From SUG1106 sp051883095 (GTDB taxonomy: Bacteria; Bacillota; Clostridia; Peptostreptococcales; Anaerovoracaceae): 64,000 nucleotides of DNA. The stretch covers positions 1 to 64,000 of the forward strand of contig JBJETB010000022.1 in the NCBI GenBank assembly GCA_051883095.1. Direction: 5' to 3'. The position numbers and the translations under genes were made by a program. Of this stretch, positions 34,849 through 43,247 are shown one piece after another; position 1 is the stretch's first letter; the number at the start of each line of letters is the position of its first letter. Under the pieces are notes generated by a model. It searched no databases. It was given only the letters and a program-made list of their open reading frames with translations, and was not told the DNA's origin.

Positions 34849-35457
34849 ATGCCTAATATTTTTAGAACAACAGGTCTAGTGCCATTGATAATATGGGCGG
34901 CATTTTTCCTGATCGGATTGATAAATGATAGACCGGTTATATGTGTCATCAGTGCTATTTTCTTTGCCATAGGTTTTTATAGAAGAGTTAAGATAATAAA
35001 ACGGAAAGATCCTATGGACGTGTTGTGGGAAGGTTACGTCACAGAGCATCCGGAAATGAAAGATTACCCGTATGAGATTTGGCGATTTTCATCCAGCGAC
35101 GATGAGCAGCTTTGCGAAAAGATACAGAATGGGCTTGTTAAATCACAGTCTTTTTTGGTAGATTATTTTGAAGCAAATAACAAGCCGTTGCCATCAGTGG
35201 GGCAGATAAATATCCTTTGCTGTGGCGATAAAGTTATTGGAGTGTGTAGAACATCTGAGGTCATCAGAACTAATTTCGGACAGGTTGACAGAGAACTGGC
35301 AACTACGGAAGGGTTCACATCTGTGTCAAAGTGGCGTGAAGCTAAAAAAAAGATATTTGGTATTCTGTGTGAGCGAATGGGCATAAACTTTTCAGATAAT
35401 TTGCAGATACTGTTCGAAGAATTTGAAATCGTGTATACATTGGAAGATGTAACTTAA
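34849..35457 (+). CDS. membrane-anchored ASCH-domain protein
   Basis: A 202-aa protein with two N-terminal hydrophobic segments (about residues 10-25 and 31-46), a basic stop (RRVKIIKRK), then a YhfF-type ASCH domain. Its match to that family runs from WEGYVTEHPEMKDYPYEIWRF through NKPLPSVGQINI and CRTSEVI to SVSKWREAKKKIF and EEFEIVY. Known ASCH proteins bind RNA or nucleosides, and one subgroup (YqfB) is an amidohydrolase. The usual G-x-K-T-A-T loop is changed to GLVKSQSF. AAGGAGAG precedes the ATG at 34849. As last gene of the operon it may sense a ligand at the membrane; that is conjecture. Confidence 0.7.
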   Translation: MPNIFRTTGLVPLIIWAAFFLIGLINDRPVICVISAIFFAIGFYRRVKIIKRKDPMDVLWEGYVTEHPEMKDYPYEIWRFSSSDDEQLCEKIQNGLVKSQSFLVDYFEANNKPLPSVGQINILCCGDKVIGVCRTSEVIRTNFGQVDRELATTEGFTSVSKWREAKKKIFGILCERMGINFSDNLQILFEEFEIVYTLEDVT

Positions 35458-35463
35458 AGCAGT

Positions 35464-35490
35464 GGCGACCTGATATAATATCAGGTCGCC
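35464..35490. terminator. 27-bp perfect palindrome, probable terminator
   Basis: GGCGACCTGATA (35464-35475) and TATCAGGTCGCC (35479-35490) form a 12-bp perfect stem around three bases, just after the ASCH gene stop. The following T run is short (ATTTAAC), so it may be a weak terminator or an operator for the regulator gene downstream. Confidence 0.6.
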
Positions 35491-35527
35491 ATTTAACATA
35501 TTAGATAATTACCAAGATGGTTTAACC

Positions 35528-35556
35528 TTGATTTGATTTTATAATAGTATTATAAT
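35528..35556 (+). promoter_or_regulatory. sigma-70-type promoter of the sigma-54 activator gene
   Basis: TTGATT (35528-35533) and TATAAT (35551-35556) are 17 bp apart, 53 bp before the start codon. The activator would then be made independently of sigma-54. Confidence 0.72.
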
Positions 35557-35608
35557 AATACTAGCGAAATCTTAACAATGGTAGTCGAAAAAGGAGTACT
35601 GCTGAAAC

Positions 35609-37297
35609 ATGAAAAATGAAAAAACACTTATCAGCGTTATGGCTAAGCCTGTCTTGGTGGTTAAGTCTGATGGATCTATAATACATGTAAACGAACATGG
35701 ACGTTTGATGATTCAAAAGGCATTTCAAAAAAATAGAGTGGAGAATATTTTTGAAATTGACCCGGACTTCAATGGTGCGATGGATACTTGTCATGTCGAG
35801 AAATCCGTTTCATTCAACCATCTTAAAGTAGATGTTGACATTTTTAAAGCATCATATGAGAACTATAAAAACGCTATAATATACATATTTGATAACATAC
35901 TATTTAATAAGGAAGTTTCAGACATACTTAATAGTATTGAATATGCTGTTAATGTTATAAGCGCCGATGGCGCTATTGAGTTTTTTAATAATGCTGGTTA
36001 TACTATTATTGGACTTACCCATGACGACACGGGTACGGGTCATAGCCTGATACAGCACTATGATGAAAAAAGTACAGTTGTTACAGAGCCAACATTCTTT
36101 AAAGTTATAAGGGAGAAGAAGAGCGTCATCGGAAGAACTACGTATAGGAACGGGATTACGTTGTTTAATAAAGCCACACCAATCTTTTCAAGAAATGGAG
36201 AGATAAAAAGAGTTCTCGTTACGGGGCAAGATGTATATGAAAATTCTGCCCTTGACGAGATGCTCATGTTGTCGGGAAAGACGAATAGTGTTCCAGATAT
36301 ATTAAGGTTTAATGAAATCAGCCAGTATTTTAGTAATGAAAATTACCTTGTTACTAGTGATGACATGAAAAAAGTTGTGAATACTGCTTTAAAAGCAGCG
36401 ACTTCAGACTCTTCTGTATTTATATGGGGTGAGTCTGGTGTAGGAAAGGAAATGATTGCAAAGATTATTCACTACGGCAGCGAAAGAAAGGATAAGCCTT
36501 TTGTTGCGATTAACTGTGCGGCCATACCAGATGAATTGATGGAATCAGAGCTATTTGGCTATGAACAGGGTGCTTTTACCGGAGCTAATAAGTTCGGCAA
36601 AAAGGGACTTCTTGAAGAAGCAAATGGAGGAACTATTTTTCTTGATGAATTAGGAGAACTGCCTTATACAATGCAGAGCAAGCTACTTAGGGCAATTCAA
36701 GAGAACAAAATCAGAAAAGTTGGAGGAAATAAAGACATACCGATAAATGTAAGGTATGTGTCTGCGACAAACTTGACAAAAGAACAATTCCTTGACAATA
36801 ATATTCTAAGAACGGATTTGTATTATAGGTTAGGAGTTGTTCCAATAAATATACCACCGCTGAGAAAGAGAAAGGAAGACATAATTCCTTTGATAAAACA
36901 TTTTCTTAATTATTATAATGAACAGCAGGGTAAGACAGTTGTCCTATCTAAAAAAGCCTTGAATAAGTTGATTAATTATGAGTGGCCAGGAAATATCAGA
37001 GAGCTGAAGAATACCATGGAGAGAACCGTTCTGCTGGCGGATCAAGACTTGGTTGATGACGTTGAAATAAATATGAATCTTAACTTTGAAAATGTCAACG
37101 AATTTGACGATGAAAAAAATCAGGATGTAGTCGTATGCAGCACTATTCCTATGGCAAAGGCGTATGATGAGGTATTCAACAGCTTGGTAAGAAAAGTGTA
37201 TAAAGAATGTGGCTCGATTGTTAAAACTGCACAGATATTGGAAATTGATCCTTCGACAATTCACCGGAAGATTAAAGCAGGAAAACTTGTGCTATAG
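35609..37297 (+). CDS. sigma-54-dependent transcriptional activator (PAS-AAA+-HTH)
   Basis: A 562-aa enhancer-binding protein. The N-terminal part (to about 230) has two PAS-like segments (residues about 8-100 and 110-210) that may sense a small ligand. The AAA+ core has Walker A GESGVGKE (274-281), the sigma-54 contact loop GAFTGA (321-326) and Walker B GGTIFLDELGELP (about 343-355). The C-terminal helix-turn-helix (IVKTAQILEIDPSTIHRKI, about 537-555) is the Fis/TyrR-like type. It stands between two gene runs with -24/-12 promoters and next to a motif pair at 37368-37411, so it is the obvious regulator of the whole cluster. Confidence 0.94.
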   Translation: MKNEKTLISVMAKPVLVVKSDGSIIHVNEHGRLMIQKAFQKNRVENIFEIDPDFNGAMDTCHVEKSVSFNHLKVDVDIFKASYENYKNAIIYIFDNILFNKEVSDILNSIEYAVNVISADGAIEFFNNAGYTIIGLTHDDTGTGHSLIQHYDEKSTVVTEPTFFKVIREKKSVIGRTTYRNGITLFNKATPIFSRNGEIKRVLVTGQDVYENSALDEMLMLSGKTNSVPDILRFNEISQYFSNENYLVTSDDMKKVVNTALKAATSDSSVFIWGESGVGKEMIAKIIHYGSERKDKPFVAINCAAIPDELMESELFGYEQGAFTGANKFGKKGLLEEANGGTIFLDELGELPYTMQSKLLRAIQENKIRKVGGNKDIPINVRYVSATNLTKEQFLDNNILRTDLYYRLGVVPINIPPLRKRKEDIIPLIKHFLNYYNEQQGKTVVLSKKALNKLINYEWPGNIRELKNTMERTVLLADQDLVDDVEINMNLNFENVNEFDDEKNQDVVVCSTIPMAKAYDEVFNSLVRKVYKECGSIVKTAQILEIDPSTIHRKIKAGKLVL

Positions 37298-37323
37298 AAA
37301 GAGGAAATGCATAATGCATGTCA

Positions 37324-37356
37324 AAAACGTGAGAATCTAAGTCTCACGTTTTTTAT
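37324..37356 (+). terminator. intrinsic terminator after the activator gene
   Basis: AACGTGAGA (37326-37334) pairs with TCTCACGTT (37342-37350) around a 7-nt loop, followed by TTTTATT. Confidence 0.92.
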
Positions 37357-37367
37357 TAATATTTTAC

Positions 37368-37411
37368 TTGCATTTTGCAACATGTGCAATTCGTACTGTT
37401 GCAAAATGCAA
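37368..37411. promoter_or_regulatory. two candidate sigma-54 activator sites
   Basis: TTGCATTTTGCAACA (37368-37382) and its exact reverse complement TGTTGCAAAATGCAA (37397-37411) form a 15-bp inverted pair. Each half holds the same near-palindromic core TTGCATTTTGCAA as the sites upstream of 22174. They lie about 115-155 bp before the sigma-54 promoter at 37524. Confidence 0.82.
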
Positions 37412-37523
37412 TATAGATTTCCGCAAAAAAAAAAATTAAAAATTCAAAACCTTGGAAGGCAAAGAAAACATTTAAAAATGGCCATTCTACCATATTAAAA
37501 ATAATAAACTAACAAACATTTTT

Positions 37524-37539
37524 TGGCACACTCTTTGCG
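37524..37539 (+). promoter_or_regulatory. sigma-54 promoter of the carrier/CoA-transferase genes
   Basis: TGGCACACTCTTTGCG matches TGGCAC-N5-TTGC; only the last base departs from the consensus. The start codon at 37592 is 53 bp downstream. Confidence 0.9.
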
Positions 37540-37591
37540 TATTGTATTCTTGTTTATAGTTTTAGAATCATTACGTTGGAGGAAAGAAAAG

Positions 37592-39004
37592 ATGCAATTA
37601 GTAAAATTCGACATAATCGGACTGATGCTGAACCCCTTCATTCTCATGTTCGTAACCGTCGGCCTGGGTCTTCTGTTCGGAAAGATCAAGTTCGGCAAGT
37701 TCAGCTTCGGTTCTTCAGGTGCACTCTTCGTAGGTCTGGCCGTAGGCTGGGCTGTATACGGCTTCGCTCAGAAAATATATAACTCAGGCGATGCTGCTGC
37801 AGCAGGCATGAAAGCCGCTACTCAGATTATGGAAGGCAACGGCGGCAAGGTTGTCAACAACTACTTCTTCTCCGCAGCCCTCATTATCTTCGTAGCTACT
37901 GTAGGTCTTCTGGCTGCCAAGGACCTGGGTATAGTTCTTAAAAAATACGGCGCCAAATTCGTGGTGCTTGGTATTGTCATCACTATGGTAGGTGCAGGTG
38001 CCACATATGCATGTACTGCCTTCGTAAAGGGTACCAACCCTTATGCCGTAATAGGCGTATATACAGGAGCCATGACAAGCTCTCCGGGACTGGCTTCCGC
38101 TCTGGAGACATCCGAGAACAGAGCCACTGAGCTTGCGGAAAACTATACAGAGCTTGACGACAAGGAAAAAGAAGTGGTGCTTTCAGTACTTCAGCTTGAT
38201 GAAAAGTATGACGGCATGACTGTAGAGAACACTGCAGACCTTACAGATGATCAGAAGCAGACTTTCATCAACCAGGCGGCAGGTCAGGTAGGTATCGGTT
38301 CTGCTGTTGCCTATCCTTTCGGAGTAATCATAGTAATACTTGCAGTAAACTTCCTCAATGTCATATTCAAATTTGACGTTGAAGAGGAGAAGAAAAAATA
38401 CAAGCAGGAAATGGATGCTGCCAGAAACATAAGCGGTGTCAGACAGGTTCCGACTACAGACTTTAACCTGATTTCATTCGCTATAGTATGTCTTGTAGGA
38501 TACCTGCTTGGTTCAATAAAGATATATATGGGACCTCTGGGATATGTAAGCCTTGAGTCCACAGGCGGAGTTCTTATCGGTTCACTGGTTCTTGGATACA
38601 TAGGCAAAATCGGACCTGTGTCCTTCAGAATGGACCCTAAGGTGCTGTCCATATTAAGGGAGTTCGGACTTTCCTTCTTCCTGGCCATCGTAGGTTTGAA
38701 CTACGGATACGGAGCAATCGACGCCATAACAAGTTCAGGTCTGGTGCTGGCACTGGAAAGCCTTGCAGTAGGAGCAATCGCAATTATGGTAGGCTTCCTG
38801 CTGGGACGTTATGTATTCAAGCTTAACTGGATCATCCTTTCGGGAGCACTTTGCGGAGGAATGACATCCACCCCGGGTCTCGGAGCTGCTACTGACGCTG
38901 TGGGAAGCGACGATCCAGGTGCAGGCTATGGAGCTACATATCCCTTTGCACTGTTTGGCATGGTAATATTCACAATCGTTATTCTCAAACTGCCGCTTCT
39001 GTAG
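37592..39004 (+). CDS. AspT/YidE-type transporter
   Basis: A 470-aa membrane protein with two related halves (the duplication FGKIKFGKFSFGSSGALFVGLAVGW near the N-terminus and VLIGSLVLGYIGKIGPVSFRMD later, plus twice MTSSPGLASA / MTSTPGLGAATDAV), as in aspartate:alanine exchangers and YidE/YbjL proteins. About ten hydrophobic spans are visible. GGAGG lies 12 bp before the ATG. The TrkA_C-type middle domain seen in some relatives is replaced by a short polar segment (about 188-240). It is the first gene after the sigma-54 promoter. Codon choice is GC-rich, like the housekeeping genes and unlike its AEC neighbour. Confidence 0.88.
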   Translation: MQLVKFDIIGLMLNPFILMFVTVGLGLLFGKIKFGKFSFGSSGALFVGLAVGWAVYGFAQKIYNSGDAAAAGMKAATQIMEGNGGKVVNNYFFSAALIIFVATVGLLAAKDLGIVLKKYGAKFVVLGIVITMVGAGATYACTAFVKGTNPYAVIGVYTGAMTSSPGLASALETSENRATELAENYTELDDKEKEVVLSVLQLDEKYDGMTVENTADLTDDQKQTFINQAAGQVGIGSAVAYPFGVIIVILAVNFLNVIFKFDVEEEKKKYKQEMDAARNISGVRQVPTTDFNLISFAIVCLVGYLLGSIKIYMGPLGYVSLESTGGVLIGSLVLGYIGKIGPVSFRMDPKVLSILREFGLSFFLAIVGLNYGYGAIDAITSSGLVLALESLAVGAIAIMVGFLLGRYVFKLNWIILSGALCGGMTSTPGLGAATDAVGSDDPGAGYGATYPFALFGMVIFTIVILKLPLL

Positions 39005-39012
39005 GAGGGAAT

Positions 39013-39954
39013 ATGTTTCAGAACCTTGTTATCGCATTTGAAGCAGTAACTCCCATGTTTATTACGCTTGCCGTAGGTTATGCTTCGAAAAAAACAAAGA
39101 TGCTAGATGAATATTGTATTAAACATGTAAACAAAATGTTGTTTAATACACTTTTTCCACTCATTGTAGTACAAAATCTATATGGAGCATCTGCAAAAGA
39201 AGCATTTGACGTTAAACTGATAGTTTACAGTGTTTCGATGGGATTGATTTTTTGGATATTGACAATTCCTGTGATTATGTCAATAGAAAAAAATAATCCG
39301 ACACGAGGAGCAATGATACAGGCTATTAATAGAAGCAATTTTCTTGTAATAGGTTTTCCTGTGGTAAAAAGTATATGTGGAAACGAAAGTATTGCATCTG
39401 CATCGTTGACTATAGTTGGAATGTTGCTGGTGAATAATATTATGTCAGTTGTAGTACTTGAAGTATTCAGAGGTGGCAAGCCTAATGCAAAACATATTTT
39501 AAAAGAAATATTGACTAATCCTATTATAATTGCGACATTTGTGGGAATCGTGCTTATGGTGGGCCAGGTAAAACTACCAGAAGTGATTGAAAAGACGGTA
39601 AGTTCTTTAGGTGGAATTGCGACACCTCTTGCTTTAATCATAATGGGGGCGTCTCTTGACATAAAAAACATAGGAAAAAGAAAAAGAAATATATTCATAT
39701 GTGTTTTCGGAAAGTTAATTATAGTTCCGGGAATTGTGACATCAATCGGTGCTCTTCTGGGTTTCCGGGGAGTACCGTTTGTTACATTACTTGCTTTTTT
39801 TGCGGCGTCACCAACAACCACATCATATACTATGGCTGACCAAATGGATAGTGACGGAGATTTGGCAAGAGATAGCTTGGTTTTTTCGACATTACTTGTT
39901 TCTTTAACCATGTTTTGTTGGATTTTTATTTATAAGACTATAGGTATGTTTTAA
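39013..39954 (+). CDS. AEC-family (auxin efflux carrier-like) transporter
   Basis: A 313-aa membrane carrier with about ten hydrophobic segments; bacterial members such as MdcF and MleP move malonate, malate and related organic acids. Recognisable stretches are TPMFITLAVGYASKKTKMLDE at the start, NRSNFLVIGFPV (about 96-107) and PLALIIMGASLDI (about 207-219). It starts 8 bp after the AspT-like gene. Its base and codon use is clearly more AT-rich than the genes on both outer sides (37592-39004 and 41541-43049), a sign of separate origin. Confidence 0.87.
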   Translation: MFQNLVIAFEAVTPMFITLAVGYASKKTKMLDEYCIKHVNKMLFNTLFPLIVVQNLYGASAKEAFDVKLIVYSVSMGLIFWILTIPVIMSIEKNNPTRGAMIQAINRSNFLVIGFPVVKSICGNESIASASLTIVGMLLVNNIMSVVVLEVFRGGKPNAKHILKEILTNPIIIATFVGIVLMVGQVKLPEVIEKTVSSLGGIATPLALIIMGASLDIKNIGKRKRNIFICVFGKLIIVPGIVTSIGALLGFRGVPFVTLLAFFAASPTTTSYTMADQMDSDGDLARDSLVFSTLLVSLTMFCWIFIYKTIGMF

Positions 39955-39988
39955 GTTTGAGAAATTTTTCATCATTTTGGAGGGCAAA

Positions 39989-41494
39989 ATGGTATTCGAC
40001 TCTTCGTTAAGAAAAAGGATTAGAAATCCTAAGGGAGAACAATTAATAGTAAGTGCTGAAGAGGCTGCTAAACTTATAAAAGACGGCATGGTTGTAGGAG
40101 TGAGTGGATTTACTCCTTCAGATGATCCTAAGTTGGTACCTCTCGCCTTGGCTGCACAAAGAAATACAGAAGAAGCATTTAAAGTGGACATCTATTCTGG
40201 TGCAGCCCTTGGCATAATTGACTCTGAAATGATAAAAGCAGGGATTGTCAGAAAACGTCTGCCATTTTGTCACAATGAAACCATTAGGGGGGCCATTAAC
40301 AGCGGAAATTTGCAATATATAGACATGCATCTGTCACAATCTCCGCAGTATTTAAATTACGGATTTCTTCCACCTATTGATATTGCGTTGGTGGAGGTGC
40401 TGGCAATTACTGAGGAAGGAGATTTGATACCGAGTATTGCAGTAGGCAATACAGCATCATTTATAAATAACTGTAATAGTGTTATTGTTGAGATTGCAAT
40501 GGAAAAACCGCTTGCTATGGAAGGCATGCACGATATAGCATATGTAGATAACCCACCTCAAAGGAGACCGATACCAATATATTCTCCAAGAGACAGAATA
40601 GGTGAAACGGTGGTTAGATGTGGCTGGGACAAAATTAAAGCTATAGTAATATCACATCAGCAAGACAGACCTCATAAAATGGCACCTATAGATGATAATT
40701 CGAAGAAAATAGCGGAAAACATTATTGATTTTTTGGAAAAGGAGGTTAAGAAAGGAAGACTTTGCAAAACGCTTCCGCCTATTCAGTCTGGGCTAGGAAA
40801 TGTGGCTAATGCCATGTTAAAAAGCTTGAAAAATTCAGAACTTAATAATTTGACTGCGTATACTGAGGTGATTCAGGATGGAATGCTTGATCTTATAGAA
40901 AGTGGGAAAATGAAATTTGCATCTGCTACATGTTGTACCCTATCCGATGATGGATACAGAAAGCTATTCAGCAATATTGATTTTTTTAAAGATAAAATTA
41001 TTCTTCGTCCTCAGGAGATTAGCAATAATCCAGAGATAATACGAAGGCTTGGCATCATTTCAATTAATACAGCAATTGAGGCCGACATATATGGAAATAT
41101 TAATTCCAGCCATATTATGGGTAAGAAGATGGTGAACGGTATCGGAGGTTCCGGAGACTTTTCGAGAAATGCCGGCATAAGTATTTTTACAACGCCGTCC
41201 ATTACAAAGAACGGGAATATTTCATGCATAGTACCGATGTGTTCACATGTGGACCATACGGAACACGAAGTCATGGTGGTTGTGACTGAGCAGGGGTATG
41301 CCGATTTAAGAGGTCTTTCTCCTAAGGAAAGAGCTGTAAAGATCATCGAGAACTGCGCTCACCCTGACTATAGAGACAAACTTATGGACTACTTCAACAG
41401 AGCATGTAATGAAATGCCTTGCCAGACACCGCACATTCTGGATGAAGCTCTTTCGTGGCATTCAAAATATGAAAAAACCGGCAGCATGAAATAA
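39989..41494 (+). CDS. acetyl-CoA hydrolase/CoA-transferase family protein, copy 1
   Basis: A 501-aa class I CoA-transferase of the Cat1/AarC/Ach1 family that moves CoA between acyl-CoA and a free acid such as acetate or succinate. The catalytic Glu293 is in YTEVIQD; the glycine loop GIGGSGDF and VTEQGYADLRG are present. The ATG at 39989 follows GGAGGG. It is about half identical to the next gene over most of its length, but the last 70-120 residues are nearly the same, and DNA similarity also rises there. The first part is AT-rich, the last part is not. Confidence 0.92.
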   Translation: MVFDSSLRKRIRNPKGEQLIVSAEEAAKLIKDGMVVGVSGFTPSDDPKLVPLALAAQRNTEEAFKVDIYSGAALGIIDSEMIKAGIVRKRLPFCHNETIRGAINSGNLQYIDMHLSQSPQYLNYGFLPPIDIALVEVLAITEEGDLIPSIAVGNTASFINNCNSVIVEIAMEKPLAMEGMHDIAYVDNPPQRRPIPIYSPRDRIGETVVRCGWDKIKAIVISHQQDRPHKMAPIDDNSKKIAENIIDFLEKEVKKGRLCKTLPPIQSGLGNVANAMLKSLKNSELNNLTAYTEVIQDGMLDLIESGKMKFASATCCTLSDDGYRKLFSNIDFFKDKIILRPQEISNNPEIIRRLGIISINTAIEADIYGNINSSHIMGKKMVNGIGGSGDFSRNAGISIFTTPSITKNGNISCIVPMCSHVDHTEHEVMVVVTEQGYADLRGLSPKERAVKIIENCAHPDYRDKLMDYFNRACNEMPCQTPHILDEALSWHSKYEKTGSMK

Positions 41495-41540
41495 AGTATG
41501 CATTTTTAGTTTTCATAATATTTATTCAGGAGGAAAAGAA

Positions 41541-43049
41541 ATGGCCATAGAACCAAATTTAAAAGAAAGACTAAGATCTGACCGCGCAGAAGCGCTCATT
41601 ACCACCGCAGAGGAAGCCGCCACGCTCATTAAGGACGGTATGGCTGTAGGCATCAGCGGTTTCACCAATGCCGGTTATCCCAAGGTGGTTACTCACGCAC
41701 TTGCAGAGCAGGCAAAAGCCGGAAGAACAGTAAAAATAGATCTTTACTCTGGTGCTTCAGTTGGACCTGAAGTAGATACAGAGTTAGCAGAAGCAGGTGT
41801 CATCAGAAAGAGAATCCCATATCAGACAAATGCTTCTCTGAGAAAATCCATCAACGCAGGAAATGTAGATTATATTGACATGCACCTGGGCCGCTCACCT
41901 GAGTTCATATCAGGCGGTCATGTTAACAAGCCCGATGTTGCGCTGGTTGAAGCACTGGCTATCACAGAAGACGGCAATCTTATTCCTACAACTTCTGTGG
42001 GCAATACACCAACCTACGTAGCGGAGGCTGATACTGTAATAGTTGAGATTGCCATGGCCAAGCCACTTGCACTGGAAGGCATGGCCGATGTTTATATGCA
42101 GGAAAAGCCGCCTCTGAGAAAGCCTATTCCTATCACCCATGCAGGCGACCGCATCGGTACACCTTATATAAAGTGCGGCTGGGACAAAATCAAGGCAATC
42201 GTCATTTCCGACAAGAGCGACCTTACAAGACCTCTTGCAGCTATATCAGAAGACTCAAAGAAAATAGGCCAGAACATCATCAGGTTCTTTGAGAACGAAG
42301 TGGCTTCAGGCCGTATGGGCAAATCCCTGCTTCCTATTCAGTCAGGTGTAGGTTCCGTTGCCAATGCCGTTCTTTACGGACTTCGCGATTCCGATTTTGA
42401 GAACCTGACCTGCTACACCGAGGTTATTCAGGATTCCATGCTTGATCTTGTAAAATGCGGTAAAGCCAGCGTTGCATCCTGTACTGCTCTTGCACCTTCT
42501 CCGGAAGCTCAGGAGGCATTCTTCAATGACATCGACTTTTATAAGGACCACATCATATTCCGTCCTCAGGAAATTTCCAATTCCATTGAAGTCGCACACC
42601 GTCTCGGTCTGATTGCAATGAATACAGCACTGGAAGTGGATATTTACGGAAACGTAAACTCAACTCATGTACAGGGCAAAAAGATGATGAACGGCATCGG
42701 CGGTTCCGGAGATTTCTCACGTTCCGCATCTCTTGTTATCTTTACTACATCATCCATCGCCAAGGACGGAGCTATTTCATCTATAGTTCCTATGTGCCCT
42801 CACGTTGACCATACTGAGCACGAGGTAATGGTAATTGTAACAGAGCAGGGCTACGCTGATTTAAGAGGACTTTCTCCAAAGGAAAGAGCCGTTAAGATTA
42901 TTGAAAACTGCGCTCATCCTGACTATAGAGACAAACTCATGGACTACTTCAACAGAGCCTGCGAGCAGATGCCTTGCCAGACACCACACATTCTGGACGA
43001 AGCATTATCATGGCACACTAAGTTCGAAAAAACAGGCAGCATGAAATAA
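41541..43049 (+). CDS. acetyl-CoA hydrolase/CoA-transferase family protein, copy 2
   Basis: Tandem paralogue of the preceding gene (502 aa), with catalytic Glu294 in YTEVIQD, the same position as in acetate CoA-transferase AarC, and GIGGSGDFSRSAS and VTEQGYADLRG motifs. AGGAGG precedes the ATG. Codon use is GC-rich and biased, like that of well-expressed core genes. Together the two enzymes could activate an incoming acid or acetoacetate with CoA taken from acetyl-CoA or another acyl-CoA end product. The gene is the last of the cluster and is followed by a terminator. Confidence 0.92.
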   Translation: MAIEPNLKERLRSDRAEALITTAEEAATLIKDGMAVGISGFTNAGYPKVVTHALAEQAKAGRTVKIDLYSGASVGPEVDTELAEAGVIRKRIPYQTNASLRKSINAGNVDYIDMHLGRSPEFISGGHVNKPDVALVEALAITEDGNLIPTTSVGNTPTYVAEADTVIVEIAMAKPLALEGMADVYMQEKPPLRKPIPITHAGDRIGTPYIKCGWDKIKAIVISDKSDLTRPLAAISEDSKKIGQNIIRFFENEVASGRMGKSLLPIQSGVGSVANAVLYGLRDSDFENLTCYTEVIQDSMLDLVKCGKASVASCTALAPSPEAQEAFFNDIDFYKDHIIFRPQEISNSIEVAHRLGLIAMNTALEVDIYGNVNSTHVQGKKMMNGIGGSGDFSRSASLVIFTTSSIAKDGAISSIVPMCPHVDHTEHEVMVIVTEQGYADLRGLSPKERAVKIIENCAHPDYRDKLMDYFNRACEQMPCQTPHILDEALSWHTKFEKTGSMK

Positions 43050-43098
43050 AAAGATTGCATACATTAATAACTTTTTCATAATTAACTTCTCTTACGTT

Positions 43099-43135
43099 TG
43101 AGCCGGGTTTTGCACATTACCCGGCTCAGCTGTTT
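43099..43135. terminator. terminator at the end of the catabolic cluster
   Basis: Perfect 10-bp stem TGAGCCGGGT (43099-43108)/ACCCGGCTCA (43119-43128), followed by CTGTTTTC. The rest of the gap 43050-43247 shows a TATAAT at 43202-43207 but no convincing -35. Confidence 0.82.
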
Positions 43136-43247
43136 TCTGCCGACAGACAAAACAACAGGAGGGATTAGTGACAAATATGTGATTAGAAGAGCAATTTGTG
43201 GTATAATGGGACAAACAGTAACCAACTGGATAAAGTGAGGTAATAAC

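Noticed and set aside
35464..35490. Operator for the sigma-54 activator
   Set aside because: The perfect palindrome follows a stop codon directly and is not repeated elsewhere in the window, so a terminator role was preferred, though the T run is weak.
39225..39911. A 228-codon minus-strand ORF opposite the AEC transporter
   Set aside because: It lies inside a clear membrane-carrier gene and its translation is a typical antisense shadow.
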